A stretch of 64,000 nt of DNA from Paenibacillus zeisoli. GTDB taxonomy: Bacteria > Bacillota > Bacilli > Paenibacillales > Paenibacillaceae. The notes below the pieces were generated by a model. It was not told the DNA's origin. It saw only the letters and a program-made list of their open reading frames with translations, and searched no databases. A program made the translations under genes and the position numbers. The DNA lies in NCBI RefSeq assembly GCF_003994465.1, contig NZ_RZNX01000009.1, forward strand, positions 86,109-150,108, read 5' to 3'. The number at the start of each line of letters is the position of its first letter. The stretch's first letter is position 1. Positions 27,090-36,096 of this stretch are shown here, piece by piece.

Positions 27090-28829
27090 CTATTGATTCA
27101 ACCAGACTTTGAATTCATAGGCAGCCAGGATCTGCTCACAGATTCCATCCATTAGCTGCTTCTCACCACTGAAGACATCAACCCATCGTCCTTCCGCAAA
27201 AGATACTTGGACATTCGCTTGCTCAGATCCCGTATTCATCGCGACAATCAAGTGTTCATCTTCGTGCTGCCGCTCATAGACAAGAACCCTGGAACCCTTC
27301 TCGGCACTTTGAATTTGAAATGATCCATTAAATAGAGCAGCGTGCTCCCGGCGCAAAGCAATCATAGTCCGGTAAAATTCAAACAATTCCCGGTTCATCT
27401 TCTCCCGATCCCAGATCATCGGCCGGCGATTATCTGGATCAAACTCTCCGGCAAGGCCGATCTCATCTCCGTAATAAATGCTTGGAGCTCCGATGTGTGT
27501 GAGCTGGAAGGTCGCTGCCAGCTTCATCCTGCGGATGTCGTCCTTGCACAGCGTTAGCAGCCGTACTGTATCATGGGTATCCAGATGATTGAACGATGCC
27601 TCAGTTACTTGCTTGGGATAGCGGGCTATATAACCGCCGACTTTGGCTGCGAAGGAATAAGCATCATCATGTTCAAATACGAAGAAATCGAGAATCGCAT
27701 TACATAGCGGATAATTCATCACACCGTCAAACTGATCCCCGAGCAGCCAGCTCATTCCGTCATGCCACACTTCCCCCAGAATATAGGCATCTGGTTTGAC
27801 TTCCTTGACCACTTTGCGGAAATCCCGCCAGAAGGCATGATCCACCTCGTTGGCAACATCCAGACGCCACCCGTCGATATCGGTCTCCTCAATCCAGTAC
27901 CGCCCCAGCTTAAGAAAATAATCCTTGACCTCCGGATTCGCCGTATTGAGTTTGGGCATCGTTCTCTCAAATGCAAAAGTCTTGTAGGTAGGTATTCCCT
28001 CAATGACCTGCAGCGGCCATTCCTGTATATGGAACCAATCATAATACCTTGATTCCCTGCCCTTCTCTAACACATCCTGAAAGTATGGAAAGGTAAACCC
28101 GGAATGATTGAATACGCCGTCCAGTATGACGCGAATTCCCCTGGCGTGGCAGTCTTTGACCAAATCTCGCAGTGTTTCTTTTGTCCCAAAATGCGGATCG
28201 ATCCGGTAATAATCCTGTGTATCGTATTTATGATTGGTCGGTGATTCAAATATGGGGGTAAAATAAATCACGTTAACACCCAGCTCTGTTAAGTGGTCCA
28301 GATGATCGCGTACACCCTGTAAATCCCCTCCGAAGAAGTTATGATACTCTGGCTTGCCTCCCCACACTTCCGTCTGTTCCGGGTCATTGCTCACATCCCC
28401 GTTGGCAAATCTCTCAGGAAAGATTTGATAGAATACCGATTCCTTCACCCACTCCGGCGGCGTATGAATATCAACGGGGTGCAGGTATGGGAATTCGAAC
28501 AGCCCCAGGTGCTCTGTTGGCGGGCTTTTGAGGAACCCTCTCTCCGTGAACCATACGCTCTCACTGCCTTCCGTCAGGAGGAAACCGTAGGACAACCTTC
28601 CATACTTCGGATGTACCTCTGCCTGCCAATAGTCAAATAACTCATCACTGGACAAGTGCTTCATTTCGGCTTTTTGCATGTGAATCCATGGTTTACATTT
28701 ATCCCCGTACAGCACCTCTACCGTAAGCCGGTCCCCTCTTCGCGTCCGTAGGCGCAAATGAACCGTTTGCCCATCATATCCATAAGCCCAGCAATCTCCG
28801 GGTCTATGATATACCGCTTCTTTTAACAT
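27090..28829 (-). CDS. GH13 cyclomaltodextrinase / neopullulanase-type glycosidase
   Basis: 579-aa intracellular enzyme degrading maltodextrins and cyclodextrins. An N-terminal starch-binding-like domain (AYGYDGQTVHLRLRTRRGDR) is followed by the GH13 barrel. Region I is GIRVILDGVFNHSG, region II GWRLDVANEVDH (nucleophile Asp), region III ILGEVWHD (acid/base Glu), and region IV FNHLDTHDTVR. The N-domain and length fit the GH13_20 subfamily. Start at 28829 because GGAG lies 7 nt upstream; the longer frame extends into malG. It precedes the GH31 gene by 25 bp. Confidence 0.93.
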   Translation of the reverse strand: MLKEAVYHRPGDCWAYGYDGQTVHLRLRTRRGDRLTVEVLYGDKCKPWIHMQKAEMKHLSSDELFDYWQAEVHPKYGRLSYGFLLTEGSESVWFTERGFLKSPPTEHLGLFEFPYLHPVDIHTPPEWVKESVFYQIFPERFANGDVSNDPEQTEVWGGKPEYHNFFGGDLQGVRDHLDHLTELGVNVIYFTPIFESPTNHKYDTQDYYRIDPHFGTKETLRDLVKDCHARGIRVILDGVFNHSGFTFPYFQDVLEKGRESRYYDWFHIQEWPLQVIEGIPTYKTFAFERTMPKLNTANPEVKDYFLKLGRYWIEETDIDGWRLDVANEVDHAFWRDFRKVVKEVKPDAYILGEVWHDGMSWLLGDQFDGVMNYPLCNAILDFFVFEHDDAYSFAAKVGGYIARYPKQVTEASFNHLDTHDTVRLLTLCKDDIRRMKLAATFQLTHIGAPSIYYGDEIGLAGEFDPDNRRPMIWDREKMNRELFEFYRTMIALRREHAALFNGSFQIQSAEKGSRVLVYERQHEDEHLIVAMNTGSEQANVQVSFAEGRWVDVFSGEKQLMDGICEQILAAYEFKVWLNQ

Positions 28830-28879
28830 CAGATCTCTCCAGCTCCTTTTCATATTGCTGCTCAGAACTCCCGGCTCGG

Positions 28880-29719
28880 TCAGCCCTTCTCGGCTCCTGC
28901 CGTCAGCCCCTCCACCAAGAATCTCTGCAAGACAACAAACAATAGGGTGAGCGGAACGGCTACCAGAACGCAACCGGCAGCAAACAGCGTAAATTCTGTT
29001 GCAAATTTACCTTGTACGATTTTGAAGAGTCCAACCGCAAGGGTCTGTTTCTCCGGTGTACTTAACACCATATTGGCAAATATAAAATCAACAAAGCCGC
29101 CCGTGAACGAGGTTAGAGCAATAAAGACCAGCATCGGCTTGGACAGTGGAAGCATGATGCTTCGAAATACCGTGAAATGTCCGGCACCATCAATCCGTGC
29201 AGCATCAATTAAACTTTGGGGAATCGTATCGAAGTAACTTTTTACATATAGAAAGCCCATTGGCGCTCCCGCCGAATAGACAAGAATTAACGAGAAGTGC
29301 GTGTCAAGCAGGTGGAGCTGCATCAGCAGAATATACACCGCAATCATACTCATAAAGCCAGGAAACATCCCGATTACCAGCAGACTAAGCATCAGGTTCT
29401 TGCGCCCTCTGAATCTAAATTTGGAGAATACATAACCCGTGATAGTAACTAGGCAGGTGCTGAAGATCATGGTGAAGAAAGCAACTTTAAGTGTATTGAC
29501 AAACCACTGGGCAAAGGGATACGTATCGAACAATTCTTTATAATGCTGAAGCGTAAAAGTTGTAGGGATCAATTGTTCACTGTACAATGCGGTTCCGGGC
29601 CTGAAGGAAGACATGACTACCCATAAAGCAGGGTAAATACAGGCTAAACCAACCAGGATCAGCCCCACATAACAAGCTAGATTTCCAATCTGGCTCTTTA
29701 CTTTGGCTCCTGTTCTCAT
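28880..29719 (-). CDS. malG: maltodextrin ABC transporter permease MalG type
   Basis: 279-aa inner-membrane permease with six predicted TM segments and the EAA loop that contacts the ATPase (IDAARIDGAGHFTVFRSIMLP). The segment FVDFIFANMVLSTPEKQTLAVGLF matches MalG/MdxG. Its ATG overlaps the malF stop by 4 bp, giving translational coupling. No ATPase gene is present in the locus; in Bacilli a shared MsmX/MsmK-type ATPase usually serves such systems. Confidence 0.93.
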   Translation of the reverse strand: MRTGAKVKSQIGNLACYVGLILVGLACIYPALWVVMSSFRPGTALYSEQLIPTTFTLQHYKELFDTYPFAQWFVNTLKVAFFTMIFSTCLVTITGYVFSKFRFRGRKNLMLSLLVIGMFPGFMSMIAVYILLMQLHLLDTHFSLILVYSAGAPMGFLYVKSYFDTIPQSLIDAARIDGAGHFTVFRSIMLPLSKPMLVFIALTSFTGGFVDFIFANMVLSTPEKQTLAVGLFKIVQGKFATEFTLFAAGCVLVAVPLTLLFVVLQRFLVEGLTAGAEKG

Positions 29720-31026
29720 ATGTTAATCTCATCCTCCTTGAAGGCTTTGGTTCTTCGAATGTTCACAATGGCAAAGGATGCCACAAGGATGAAGATGAAA
29801 ATCCCGATAATGGACGCAAAATTGTATTTACCGGTATCAATCGTCAATTTGTACAACCAGGTAATCAGAATATCTGTATCTCCGGCAGACTGATAATCCG
29901 GATTTGCCGGGTTTCCGTTAGTCAATAGATAGATCAAATTGAAGTTGTTGATATTCCCTGCAAAGGACATGACCAGCAGCGGGCCAAATGAGAACATGAC
30001 CGTTGGTAGTGTAATCGCTCTGAATTGCTGGAACGAGGTCGCTCCATCAATTTGAGCAGCTTCGTAATAATCTCGTGATATTGTAGAAAGAATACCGATA
30101 ACCATAAGCATCGTGATTGGAAAGCCGATCCAAACGTTCACCATAATCACGGTTAACTTGGCCCAGAACGGATCCGTCAGCCAAGGCAGATCGCTCAGGC
30201 CAAAGTAATTCAAGTATTGATTGATCGGTCCAAATTCCCCGTTGAACATATTGCGCATGATAAGCAGAGAAATGAACTGTGGAATGGCGTAGGGGATAAT
30301 GAATAACGTCCGCCAAAATCCCTTAAGCCGGATTCCCCGTTTTTGCACCATCAAGGCTACACCAAAGCCCCCGATAAACGTGGTTAGCGTAGCGCAGATT
30401 GTCCAGACTGCGGTCCATAATACAACACCGAAGAACGTGTGGTTCCAAGCTTTTATCGTAAAAATGTCTTTGAAACCACCAAAACCAATCCAATTCACAA
30501 GCTTTGCTGGCGGCAGGTAATTCGGGGACGAATAATTCGTGAACGCAAGGAAAATCATGAACAAAATCGGCATTACCGTGAAGAAAATTACCAGCAGGAT
30601 AGGCATGGAAATGACCAGATGCGGAAAATGCTTGCCGGTGATACGCTGGCAGGTAGCTTTGAAATTCGGTGCTGCAGTGCCGCTCTCACGCAGCTTGCCT
30701 ACAACATAAGCATCCCGAACGTTCATTACATAGACAACGAGCAGTACGAGGGCGGCCAGAAATACAACCATACCTTCAATCATAAGAAAGATAGAATGGT
30801 CCCCCCGTACATTGACATACAATCTCCCCACCTTCTCCAGGTGATCCGCCCGTTCTCCAAGCGTTGTAATCCCCCAGATCGCCCTTGGAACATACAGCGC
30901 AACACGGAGGGCAACCAAATGTACTATAAATAATAGAACTCCCTTTATTAACTGGCGATTATAAATTTGTCCAAGTCCCATCCCAATTAGCGATAAAACC
31001 ATCGCCCATTTTCGATGCTGGATCAT
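29716..31026 (-). CDS. malF: maltodextrin ABC transporter permease MalF/MdxF type
   Basis: 436-aa permease, the length of B. subtilis MdxF. The N-terminal extension (MVLSLIGMGLGQIYNRQLIK) forms extra TM segments absent from most sugar permeases. The EAA loop is YYEAAQIDGATSFQQFRAIT. The periplasmic-type loop LIYLLTNGNPANPDYQ is typical of maltose transporters. It lies 87 bp after malE; the gap holds a strong hairpin that may tune expression. Confidence 0.94.
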   Translation of the reverse strand: MIQHRKWAMVLSLIGMGLGQIYNRQLIKGVLLFIVHLVALRVALYVPRAIWGITTLGERADHLEKVGRLYVNVRGDHSIFLMIEGMVVFLAALVLLVVYVMNVRDAYVVGKLRESGTAAPNFKATCQRITGKHFPHLVISMPILLVIFFTVMPILFMIFLAFTNYSSPNYLPPAKLVNWIGFGGFKDIFTIKAWNHTFFGVVLWTAVWTICATLTTFIGGFGVALMVQKRGIRLKGFWRTLFIIPYAIPQFISLLIMRNMFNGEFGPINQYLNYFGLSDLPWLTDPFWAKLTVIMVNVWIGFPITMLMVIGILSTISRDYYEAAQIDGATSFQQFRAITLPTVMFSFGPLLVMSFAGNINNFNLIYLLTNGNPANPDYQSAGDTDILITWLYKLTIDTGKYNFASIIGIFIFILVASFAIVNIRRTKAFKEDEINI

Positions 31027-31054
31027 TATGCCTCATCTCCCGTATGGCTAAAAG

Positions 31055-31097
31055 TGGGGACGTCATCCGAAGGAAAATGAACCCCGAATGACGTCAT
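31055..31097 (-). promoter_or_regulatory. malE-malF intergenic hairpin
   Basis: GACGTCATCCG and CGAATGACGTC pair over 10-11 bp, without a following T-run. Such hairpins behind binding-protein genes commonly stabilise the upstream message and reduce flow into the permease genes. Confidence 0.6.
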
Positions 31098-31113
31098 TCT
31101 GAAATAAAGGACA

Positions 31114-32415
31114 TTATTTATGCAGCGTCTTCATCCCTTCCTTCATGCTGTTAACTGCATTATCCAGCGTAGCCTTTGCATCATTTCCTTTCCAAATGAG
31201 TTCCAGCGCATTAGCCATTGGAGCCCACACCTGCTGCATCTCGAACAAGGTCGGCATAGCTACGGAATGTTTGAATTGTTCTATCGCTCCGGTTACCATT
31301 GGATTTGCCTTGATCGCAGGCTCATTCTCCATGCCCTTGCGAGCAGGAATAAATCCGGTCTTCTCAAAGTTCTTGAGCAGAGCTTCCTGGGTTGTAACAT
31401 ATCTTGCGAATAACTTAGCTGCATTCGGATACTTGGAGTAAGCACTTACATAATAGGCTTTGACACCAGCAAAGGTCTTAGGAATCTCTCCGTTCGGGAA
31501 TTTAGGCAGAGGGATCATGCCAACTTCAAAAGGCAATTTAGAGAAGTTGCCGATGTTCCATACCCCATCCAGGTTGATCGCCAGCTTGCCTTCCTGGAAC
31601 AAGGCCGTTTTCACATCCGTAGTTGCATCAGCAGCTTCCATAGGCAGGATTTCGCGCATGGATTGATAATATTTCATCGCTTCAACCGCTTCCGGGCTGT
31701 TCAGACCAATATCATTCGGGTCGGTATTGTCTTTGCCAAAAATATACGCTTTGAAGCCGGAGAAGAATGGAAATGCATAATACAAATTGTTCAGCTGCAT
31801 CATAAATCCGTATTTTTTATTTTTGACATCTGTAAATTTCTTAGAGAAGCTGATGATATCATCCCAGCTGGCCAAATCACTTTCTTTTACCAGTTTCTTA
31901 TTGTAGTACAAGGCATAGGTCTCCATATTTCTTGGATAACCGTACAGAATGCCATCCTTGGTCACCGCGTTCACCGCTGTTTCTTGAAATTCCTCCCGAG
32001 TCTGGGCCTCATAGAAATCATTCGGGAGTACAAATCCGCCGGCCACGGCCTCACTCAAATTATCATGCGGAAGCACCAGAACATCAGCACCAAGCCCTGC
32101 TGGACCGTCTGTTTTCATTTTTTTCATCTGCTCGGGTGCACCCTGCTCCTGAACCTGCACCGGTACTTTGTATTTATCGCTAAATTCCTTAGCTATTTCG
32201 TTCAGAAAAGGAACCCCGTCCTTGCCATCCCATACCAGCAGCTTGGCTCCCGGTTCGGGGGTCAGTTCTTCCTGCCCTTCGGCAGTTACTGCGGTCTGTT
32301 CTGTCTGACTCGTTTGCTTCACGGGGTTACCGCCATTCTCATTCCCTGAACAGCCTGCCAAACTAAACACAAGAATGATAGATAATAATAGGAAACTCCA
32401 TTTCTTTGTCTTCAT
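31114..32415 (-). CDS. malE: maltodextrin-binding lipoprotein MalE/MdxE type
   Basis: 433-aa extracellular solute-binding lipoprotein. A signal peptide with lipobox LAGC (FLLLSIILVFSLAGC) gives lipid attachment at Cys about 22, followed by a Ser/Thr/Gln-rich linker. Domain features of family 1 maltose binders include GVPFLNEIAKEFSDKYKVPV, GVWNIGNFSKLPFEVGMIPL, and a C-terminal GMENEPAIKANPMVTGAIEQ. AAGGGTGG lies before the ATG at 32415; the longer frame was not used because it lacks a signal peptide at its N-terminus. It heads the transporter operon under two operator-like sites. Confidence 0.94.
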   Translation of the reverse strand: MKTKKWSFLLLSIILVFSLAGCSGNENGGNPVKQTSQTEQTAVTAEGQEELTPEPGAKLLVWDGKDGVPFLNEIAKEFSDKYKVPVQVQEQGAPEQMKKMKTDGPAGLGADVLVLPHDNLSEAVAGGFVLPNDFYEAQTREEFQETAVNAVTKDGILYGYPRNMETYALYYNKKLVKESDLASWDDIISFSKKFTDVKNKKYGFMMQLNNLYYAFPFFSGFKAYIFGKDNTDPNDIGLNSPEAVEAMKYYQSMREILPMEAADATTDVKTALFQEGKLAINLDGVWNIGNFSKLPFEVGMIPLPKFPNGEIPKTFAGVKAYYVSAYSKYPNAAKLFARYVTTQEALLKNFEKTGFIPARKGMENEPAIKANPMVTGAIEQFKHSVAMPTLFEMQQVWAPMANALELIWKGNDAKATLDNAVNSMKEGMKTLHK

Positions 32416-32440
32416 TAAATAACCACCCTTCAAATGATCG

Positions 32441-32469
32441 ATTATAAGATGAAACATTTAATCATACTA
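32441..32469 (-). promoter_or_regulatory. malE promoter -10 with overlapping MalR-type operator
   Basis: The minus strand reads TGATTAAATGTTTCATCT at 32447-32464, 15 of 18 matches to the site before the regulator gene. TATAAT follows directly at 32441-32446. The operator would fill the spacer of the promoter. The -35 position (TAGTAT) is poor. Confidence 0.5.
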
Positions 32470-32509
32470 CTTTTATGAAATTCTCTTTGTATTTAAGAAT
32501 CCAGACGAA

Positions 32510-32523
32510 TGGATCACCTCCTT
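32510..32523 (-). promoter_or_regulatory. 14-nt perfect complement to the 16S rRNA 3' end in the malE leader
   Basis: The minus strand reads AAGGAGGTGATCCA, the full extended Shine-Dalgarno sequence, about 100 nt before malE. No convincing ORF follows: only a six-codon frame from ATT or a short frame from the overlapping GTG. Confidence 0.45.
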
Positions 32524-32546
32524 CATGGAATTTAGAATTTGAATTT

Positions 32547-32564
32547 TGATTAATCGTTTAATCA
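32547..32564 (-). promoter_or_regulatory. MalR-type operator, distal site
   Basis: TGATTAATCGTTTAATCA is an 18-bp near-perfect palindrome with the central CG typical of LacI-family operators. It lies exactly 100 bp upstream of the second site. Confidence 0.7.
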
Positions 32565-32571
32565 TCTAGCA

Positions 32572-32598
32572 AAAAAATATAGGTTAACTATATTTTTT
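32572..32598 (-). terminator. AT-rich terminator overlapping the malR stop codon
   Basis: AAAAAATATAG and CTATATTTTTT form an 11-bp stem around GTTAA/TTAAC, which contains the stop codon at 32584-32586; the stem's own T-run serves as the tail. Confidence 0.55.
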
Positions 32599-33612
32599 GT
32601 ATGGAATCGTGCTTTGGCGAACTGTGAGACTTACCGGAAGCACGACACTCCGTTTCATAGATGATTCGTTACCCTTAATTTGATCCAAAAGCATCGATAC
32701 CGCGATCTGCCCCTTACTCACAACATCCTGCTTGATTGTGGTCAATGAAGGAATCATGTAATGTGCATAAAAGATATCATCGAAGCCAACGACTGAAATA
32801 TCATTCGGGACATGGAGTCCGATATCATGCAGACCCCGGATCAGACCCATAGCGGTAACATCGGAAAAGGCAAAAATCGCGCTAATGCTCTCCTTAAATC
32901 CAACTATCTTCTGTGCCGCCTGATATCCGCCTTGTATGGAGGATGCCTGCTCAAATATAAGATTCGGATCGCTCTCTATGCCGGATTCTTTCATAGCCCG
33001 CAAATAGCCCTGGTATCGGAGATAGTTAACCCCGCCCTCTTCCAGCTTTCCGGTAAGCACACCAATTGCTTCGTGGCCGAGTCCAATTAAGTGTTTGGTC
33101 CCCAAATATCCTCCAACCTCATCATCCAGATCTATTTGATACAAATCAGGATTAGTTAAATGGCTATCCAGAAAAACGCAAGGGATTCCCGTCTCTAATA
33201 TTTTGCGGTATGCGTCTGACTGCTCATATCCACCAACTACGATCATTCCGTCCAAGTGGCGTTGACGTACAAATGAGAAGTCTTCGTCATCTTCAATACC
33301 TACCAGAATCACCTGCACTTCATGATGCCTAGCTCCATTCTCTACACCGCGAACAAGCTCCCAATAAAACAGATTATCCTGCAGCATCCCCTTCTCGATA
33401 AAAGGAACAACAATCGCAATGAGGTGTGAGTTCTTGTCCTTCAAGCTGCGCGCCGAAGCGCTCGGCACATATTGCTGCTCTTGTATGACTTGATTCACTC
33501 TGCTGATCGTCTTGGCAGATACCCTCCCTGTTCCGTTGATGACATTCGACACGGTTGCGATGGATACGTTTGCAATTCTGGCAATGTCCTTGATTGATAC
33601 TTTATTGTTCAT
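32584..33612 (-). CDS. malR: LacI-family transcriptional regulator of the maltodextrin genes
   Basis: 342-aa repressor. The N-terminal helix-turn-helix and hinge are SIKDIARIANVSIATVSNVI and KTISRVNQVIQEQQYVPSAS. The sugar-binding core has DVTAMGLIRGLHDIGLHVPN and DISVVGFDDI. It is divergent in control but on the same strand as malE, directly upstream. An 18-bp palindromic site lies next to its own -10 and similar sites lie before malE, which supports repression of both and release by maltodextrin. ATG preceded by AGGAGCC. Confidence 0.9.
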   Translation of the reverse strand: MNNKVSIKDIARIANVSIATVSNVINGTGRVSAKTISRVNQVIQEQQYVPSASARSLKDKNSHLIAIVVPFIEKGMLQDNLFYWELVRGVENGARHHEVQVILVGIEDDEDFSFVRQRHLDGMIVVGGYEQSDAYRKILETGIPCVFLDSHLTNPDLYQIDLDDEVGGYLGTKHLIGLGHEAIGVLTGKLEEGGVNYLRYQGYLRAMKESGIESDPNLIFEQASSIQGGYQAAQKIVGFKESISAIFAFSDVTAMGLIRGLHDIGLHVPNDISVVGFDDIFYAHYMIPSLTTIKQDVVSKGQIAVSMLLDQIKGNESSMKRSVVLPVSLTVRQSTIPYKKYS

Positions 33613-33626
33613 GTTGGCTCCTAACT

Positions 33627-33644
33627 TGATTAAACGTTACATCA
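33627..33644 (-). promoter_or_regulatory. MalR-type operator before malR
   Basis: TGATTAAACGTTACATCA is a palindrome with 7 of 9 matching arms and a central CG. It lies 10 bp past the -10 of the malR promoter, a position suited to autorepression. Confidence 0.65.
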
Positions 33645-33653
33645 ATTAATTAG

Positions 33654-33682
33654 ATTAAATCACTGAGATAAATAATTGTCAA
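33654..33682 (-). promoter_or_regulatory. SigA promoter of malR
   Basis: Minus-strand TTGACA (33677-33682), 17-bp spacer, TTTAAT (33654-33659). Confidence 0.8.
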
Positions 33683-33712
33683 TTACTTTTTTGTAATTCC
33701 CCAAAGCCCATA

Positions 33713-33749
33713 CAAAAAACCCCGAATGATAAAGAGATCACCCGGGGGA
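33713..33749 (-). terminator. terminator after aspS
   Basis: Minus-strand stem CCCCGGGTGAT/ATCATTCGGGG followed by TTTTTTG. Confidence 0.85.
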
Positions 33750-33765
33750 TAAGTTAAATTATTAT

Positions 33766-35544
33766 TTATTTCTTCTCTTCTACCGGCTTTTTGGCCAGCT
33801 TGATGTGAAGCTGATCGATCTGTGCTGCATCCACTTCGGAAGGAGCGTTCATCAGCAGATCCGTAGCACTTGCTGTTTTCGGGAAGGCAATAGTCTCACG
33901 CAGGTTCGTACGGCCAGTTAAGAGCATAATAAGACGGTCGAAGCCAAAGGCCATTCCCCCGTGTGGAGGAGTTCCGTATTCGAATGCATCAAGCAGGTAT
34001 CCGAATTTATCCTGTGCTTCTTCTGGGGAAATGCCCAGTGCTCTGAACATTTTTTCCTGAATCTCACGTTTGTAGATACGCATGGAACCGCCGCCCACTT
34101 CATAACCATTAAGCACAAGGTCATACGCCTGGGCAAGAATTTTACCCGGATCTGTATCCATAAGGGCGATATCCTCTTCGCGCGGACTTGTGAACGGATG
34201 GTGCTCAGCGACATAACGCTTCTGCTCTTCATCCCAGCCAAGAAGCGGGAAGTCTACAACCCATGCAAATTTGAATTTGCTGTCATCGATCAGACCCAGC
34301 TGGCGTCCGATTTTGAGACGAAGGTTCCCGAGCACGTCAGCAACCACTTTCTTCGTATCCGCAGAGAACAGCAGCAGGTCTCCCTCTTCAGCTCCTGTAC
34401 GCTCCTTAACGGCTTCGATCTCTTCTGGTGTAAAGAACTTCACGATAGGCCCTTTGAACTCGCCGTCTTTGACTTGAATCCAGGCAAGACCTTTGGCACC
34501 GTAGCGCGCAGCGAACGGTCCAAGATCGTCAATTTCTTTACGACTCCAGGTTCCACAGCCTTTTGCGTTAAGAACTTTAACCTCGCCACCTTTTTCGATG
34601 ACGGAAGCAAATACTTTAACGCCGCTTGTAGCTACAATATCACTTACCTGAATAAGCTCCATATCAAAGCGCAGGTCTGGCTTGTCCGAGCCGTATTTGC
34701 CCATGGCATCTGCATAGCTAAGACGCTGGAAAGGTGCTTCAATATCGACATTGATCGTCTCTTTGAACACACGAACCACCAGCTGCTCCATCATGCCCAG
34801 CAGCTCATCCTGAGTCAGGAAGGAAGTCTCGATGTCTACTTGAGTAAATTCAGGCTGACGGTCTGCGCGGAGATCCTCATCACGGAAACAACGAGCGATT
34901 TGGTAATAACGCTCCAGTCCAGATACCATTAGCAGCTGCTTGTACAGCTGTGGAGATTGCGGAAGTGCAAAGAACTCCCCGGCGTGCACACGGCTTGGCA
35001 CCAGATAGTCTCTTGCGCCTTCAGGTGAGCTCTTGGTCAGAATCGGTGTTTCTACTTCAATGAACTCCTCATTATCCAGGAAGTCACGGAATACCTTGGC
35101 TGCTTTGGAACGAATCCATAGCGTTTTTTGCATTTCCGGACGGCGCAGGTCCAAATAACGGTATTTCAGACGAACGGATTCATCTACTTCCACCCCATCT
35201 TCGATGAAGAACGGAGGTGTTTTGGCTGCGTTAAGTACTTCGATTTCAGTAACCTGTACTTCGATTTCACCTGTAGGCAGGTTCGGATTGACGGTCTCGG
35301 CAGCACGCTTGACAACTTTACCTTGAACGGCAATGACATATTCACTGCGGACGCGGTCAGCAATCTGGAGAGCTTCTCCGGAGTATGCTGGGTTAAACAC
35401 GACCTGTACAATCCCGCTACGGTCACGAAGGTCGATGAAGAGCACGCCTCCAAGGTCACGGCGAGTCTGCACCCATCCGTTCAGTGTTACTGTTTCTCCA
35501 ATGTTCGCGTTGCTCAGAGAGCCGCTTTGATGTGTTCTTTTCAC
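33766..35544 (-). CDS. aspS: aspartyl-tRNA synthetase
   Basis: 592-aa bacterial-type enzyme with an N-terminal OB fold ([20 protein letters not shown]), class II core ([46 protein letters not shown]), the GAD insert near residues 290-420, and motif 3 [20 protein letters not shown] start with AAGGAGG upstream. It follows hisS as in B. subtilis, but a 550-bp repeat-rich spacer lies between. No separate promoter was found in the spacer, so co-transcription from the hisS T-box is likely. It cannot be told from sequence alone whether it also charges tRNA-Asn. Confidence 0.97.
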   Translation of the reverse strand: MKRTHQSGSLSNANIGETVTLNGWVQTRRDLGGVLFIDLRDRSGIVQVVFNPAYSGEALQIADRVRSEYVIAVQGKVVKRAAETVNPNLPTGEIEVQVTEIEVLNAAKTPPFFIEDGVEVDESVRLKYRYLDLRRPEMQKTLWIRSKAAKVFRDFLDNEEFIEVETPILTKSSPEGARDYLVPSRVHAGEFFALPQSPQLYKQLLMVSGLERYYQIARCFRDEDLRADRQPEFTQVDIETSFLTQDELLGMMEQLVVRVFKETINVDIEAPFQRLSYADAMGKYGSDKPDLRFDMELIQVSDIVATSGVKVFASVIEKGGEVKVLNAKGCGTWSRKEIDDLGPFAARYGAKGLAWIQVKDGEFKGPIVKFFTPEEIEAVKERTGAEEGDLLLFSADTKKVVADVLGNLRLKIGRQLGLIDDSKFKFAWVVDFPLLGWDEEQKRYVAEHHPFTSPREEDIALMDTDPGKILAQAYDLVLNGYEVGGGSMRIYKREIQEKMFRALGISPEEAQDKFGYLLDAFEYGTPPHGGMAFGFDRLIMLLTGRTNLRETIAFPKTASATDLLMNAPSEVDAAQIDQLHIKLAKKPVEEKK

Positions 35545-35562
35545 TTGTATATTCCTCCTTGA

Positions 35563-36096
35563 GTGGTTGACCCTCCCAAACCCTCCCTAATAGGGAGGGC
35601 CCCAAGGGCTCTGCCCTCTGGACACCCTGAATTTTGATGAGGGAGCCAGGTGGGGCGGTTTCTTGGATAGGGGGAGCATGGATTCGCTTGTCGTCCCTAA
35701 CGGGACCCGCTTGGCTTAGTTCGTACTTGGATACGAATAAAACGTTGGCGGATAGTGATAATTTGGTGCACTGGTGTATATGTTGACGTAATAGCCGCTT
35801 GCCGTCCCGTTGGGACCCGCTCTACGTTGATGCTGCAGTTTTGAGTTCTACTTCGTGCGTGGTGCGCTCTCCCTGCGGGATTTGCTGGGGCTCCTGTGCG
35901 AGCTATTTAGTGCCACTTCGCGAGTGGAACTCTCTCCCGCGGGATTCGCTGGGAGGCGGTAATGCTTTATAGTAGTGATGCACCGAGCAAGTGCTCCCCC
36001 TCTGGCACGGGTCACTGCGACGAGCATGTTAATGCTACGAAGCTGAGACCCTTGCCTTACGGGAGATACTCGACAGTGTTCTCTTCATTCTTACTC
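35563..36096. repeat. hairpin-rich degenerate repeats between hisS and aspS
   Basis: Over 500 bp with no gene. Two copies of a 27-bp unit CGCTTG(T/C)CGTCCC-N3-GGGACCCGCT occur at 35685-35712 and 35796-35822, each with a perfect GTCCC/GGGAC stem. A second pair of about 45 bp (35843-35890 and 35908-35954) shares CTACTTCG/CCACTTCG, CTCTCCC, GCGGGAT and CGCTGGG. An AGGGAGGG/CCCTCCCT hairpin lies near 35576-35600. Function unknown. Confidence 0.6.

Noticed and set aside
33961..34932. Long plus-strand reading frame of 323 codons opposite aspS
   Set aside because: It lies wholly within the antisense of a well-supported synthetase gene, has no ribosome site, and its translation shows no family motifs.
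35563..36096. CRISPR array
   Set aside because: Only two copies of each unit, unequal spacing, units themselves divergent, and no cas genes in the window.
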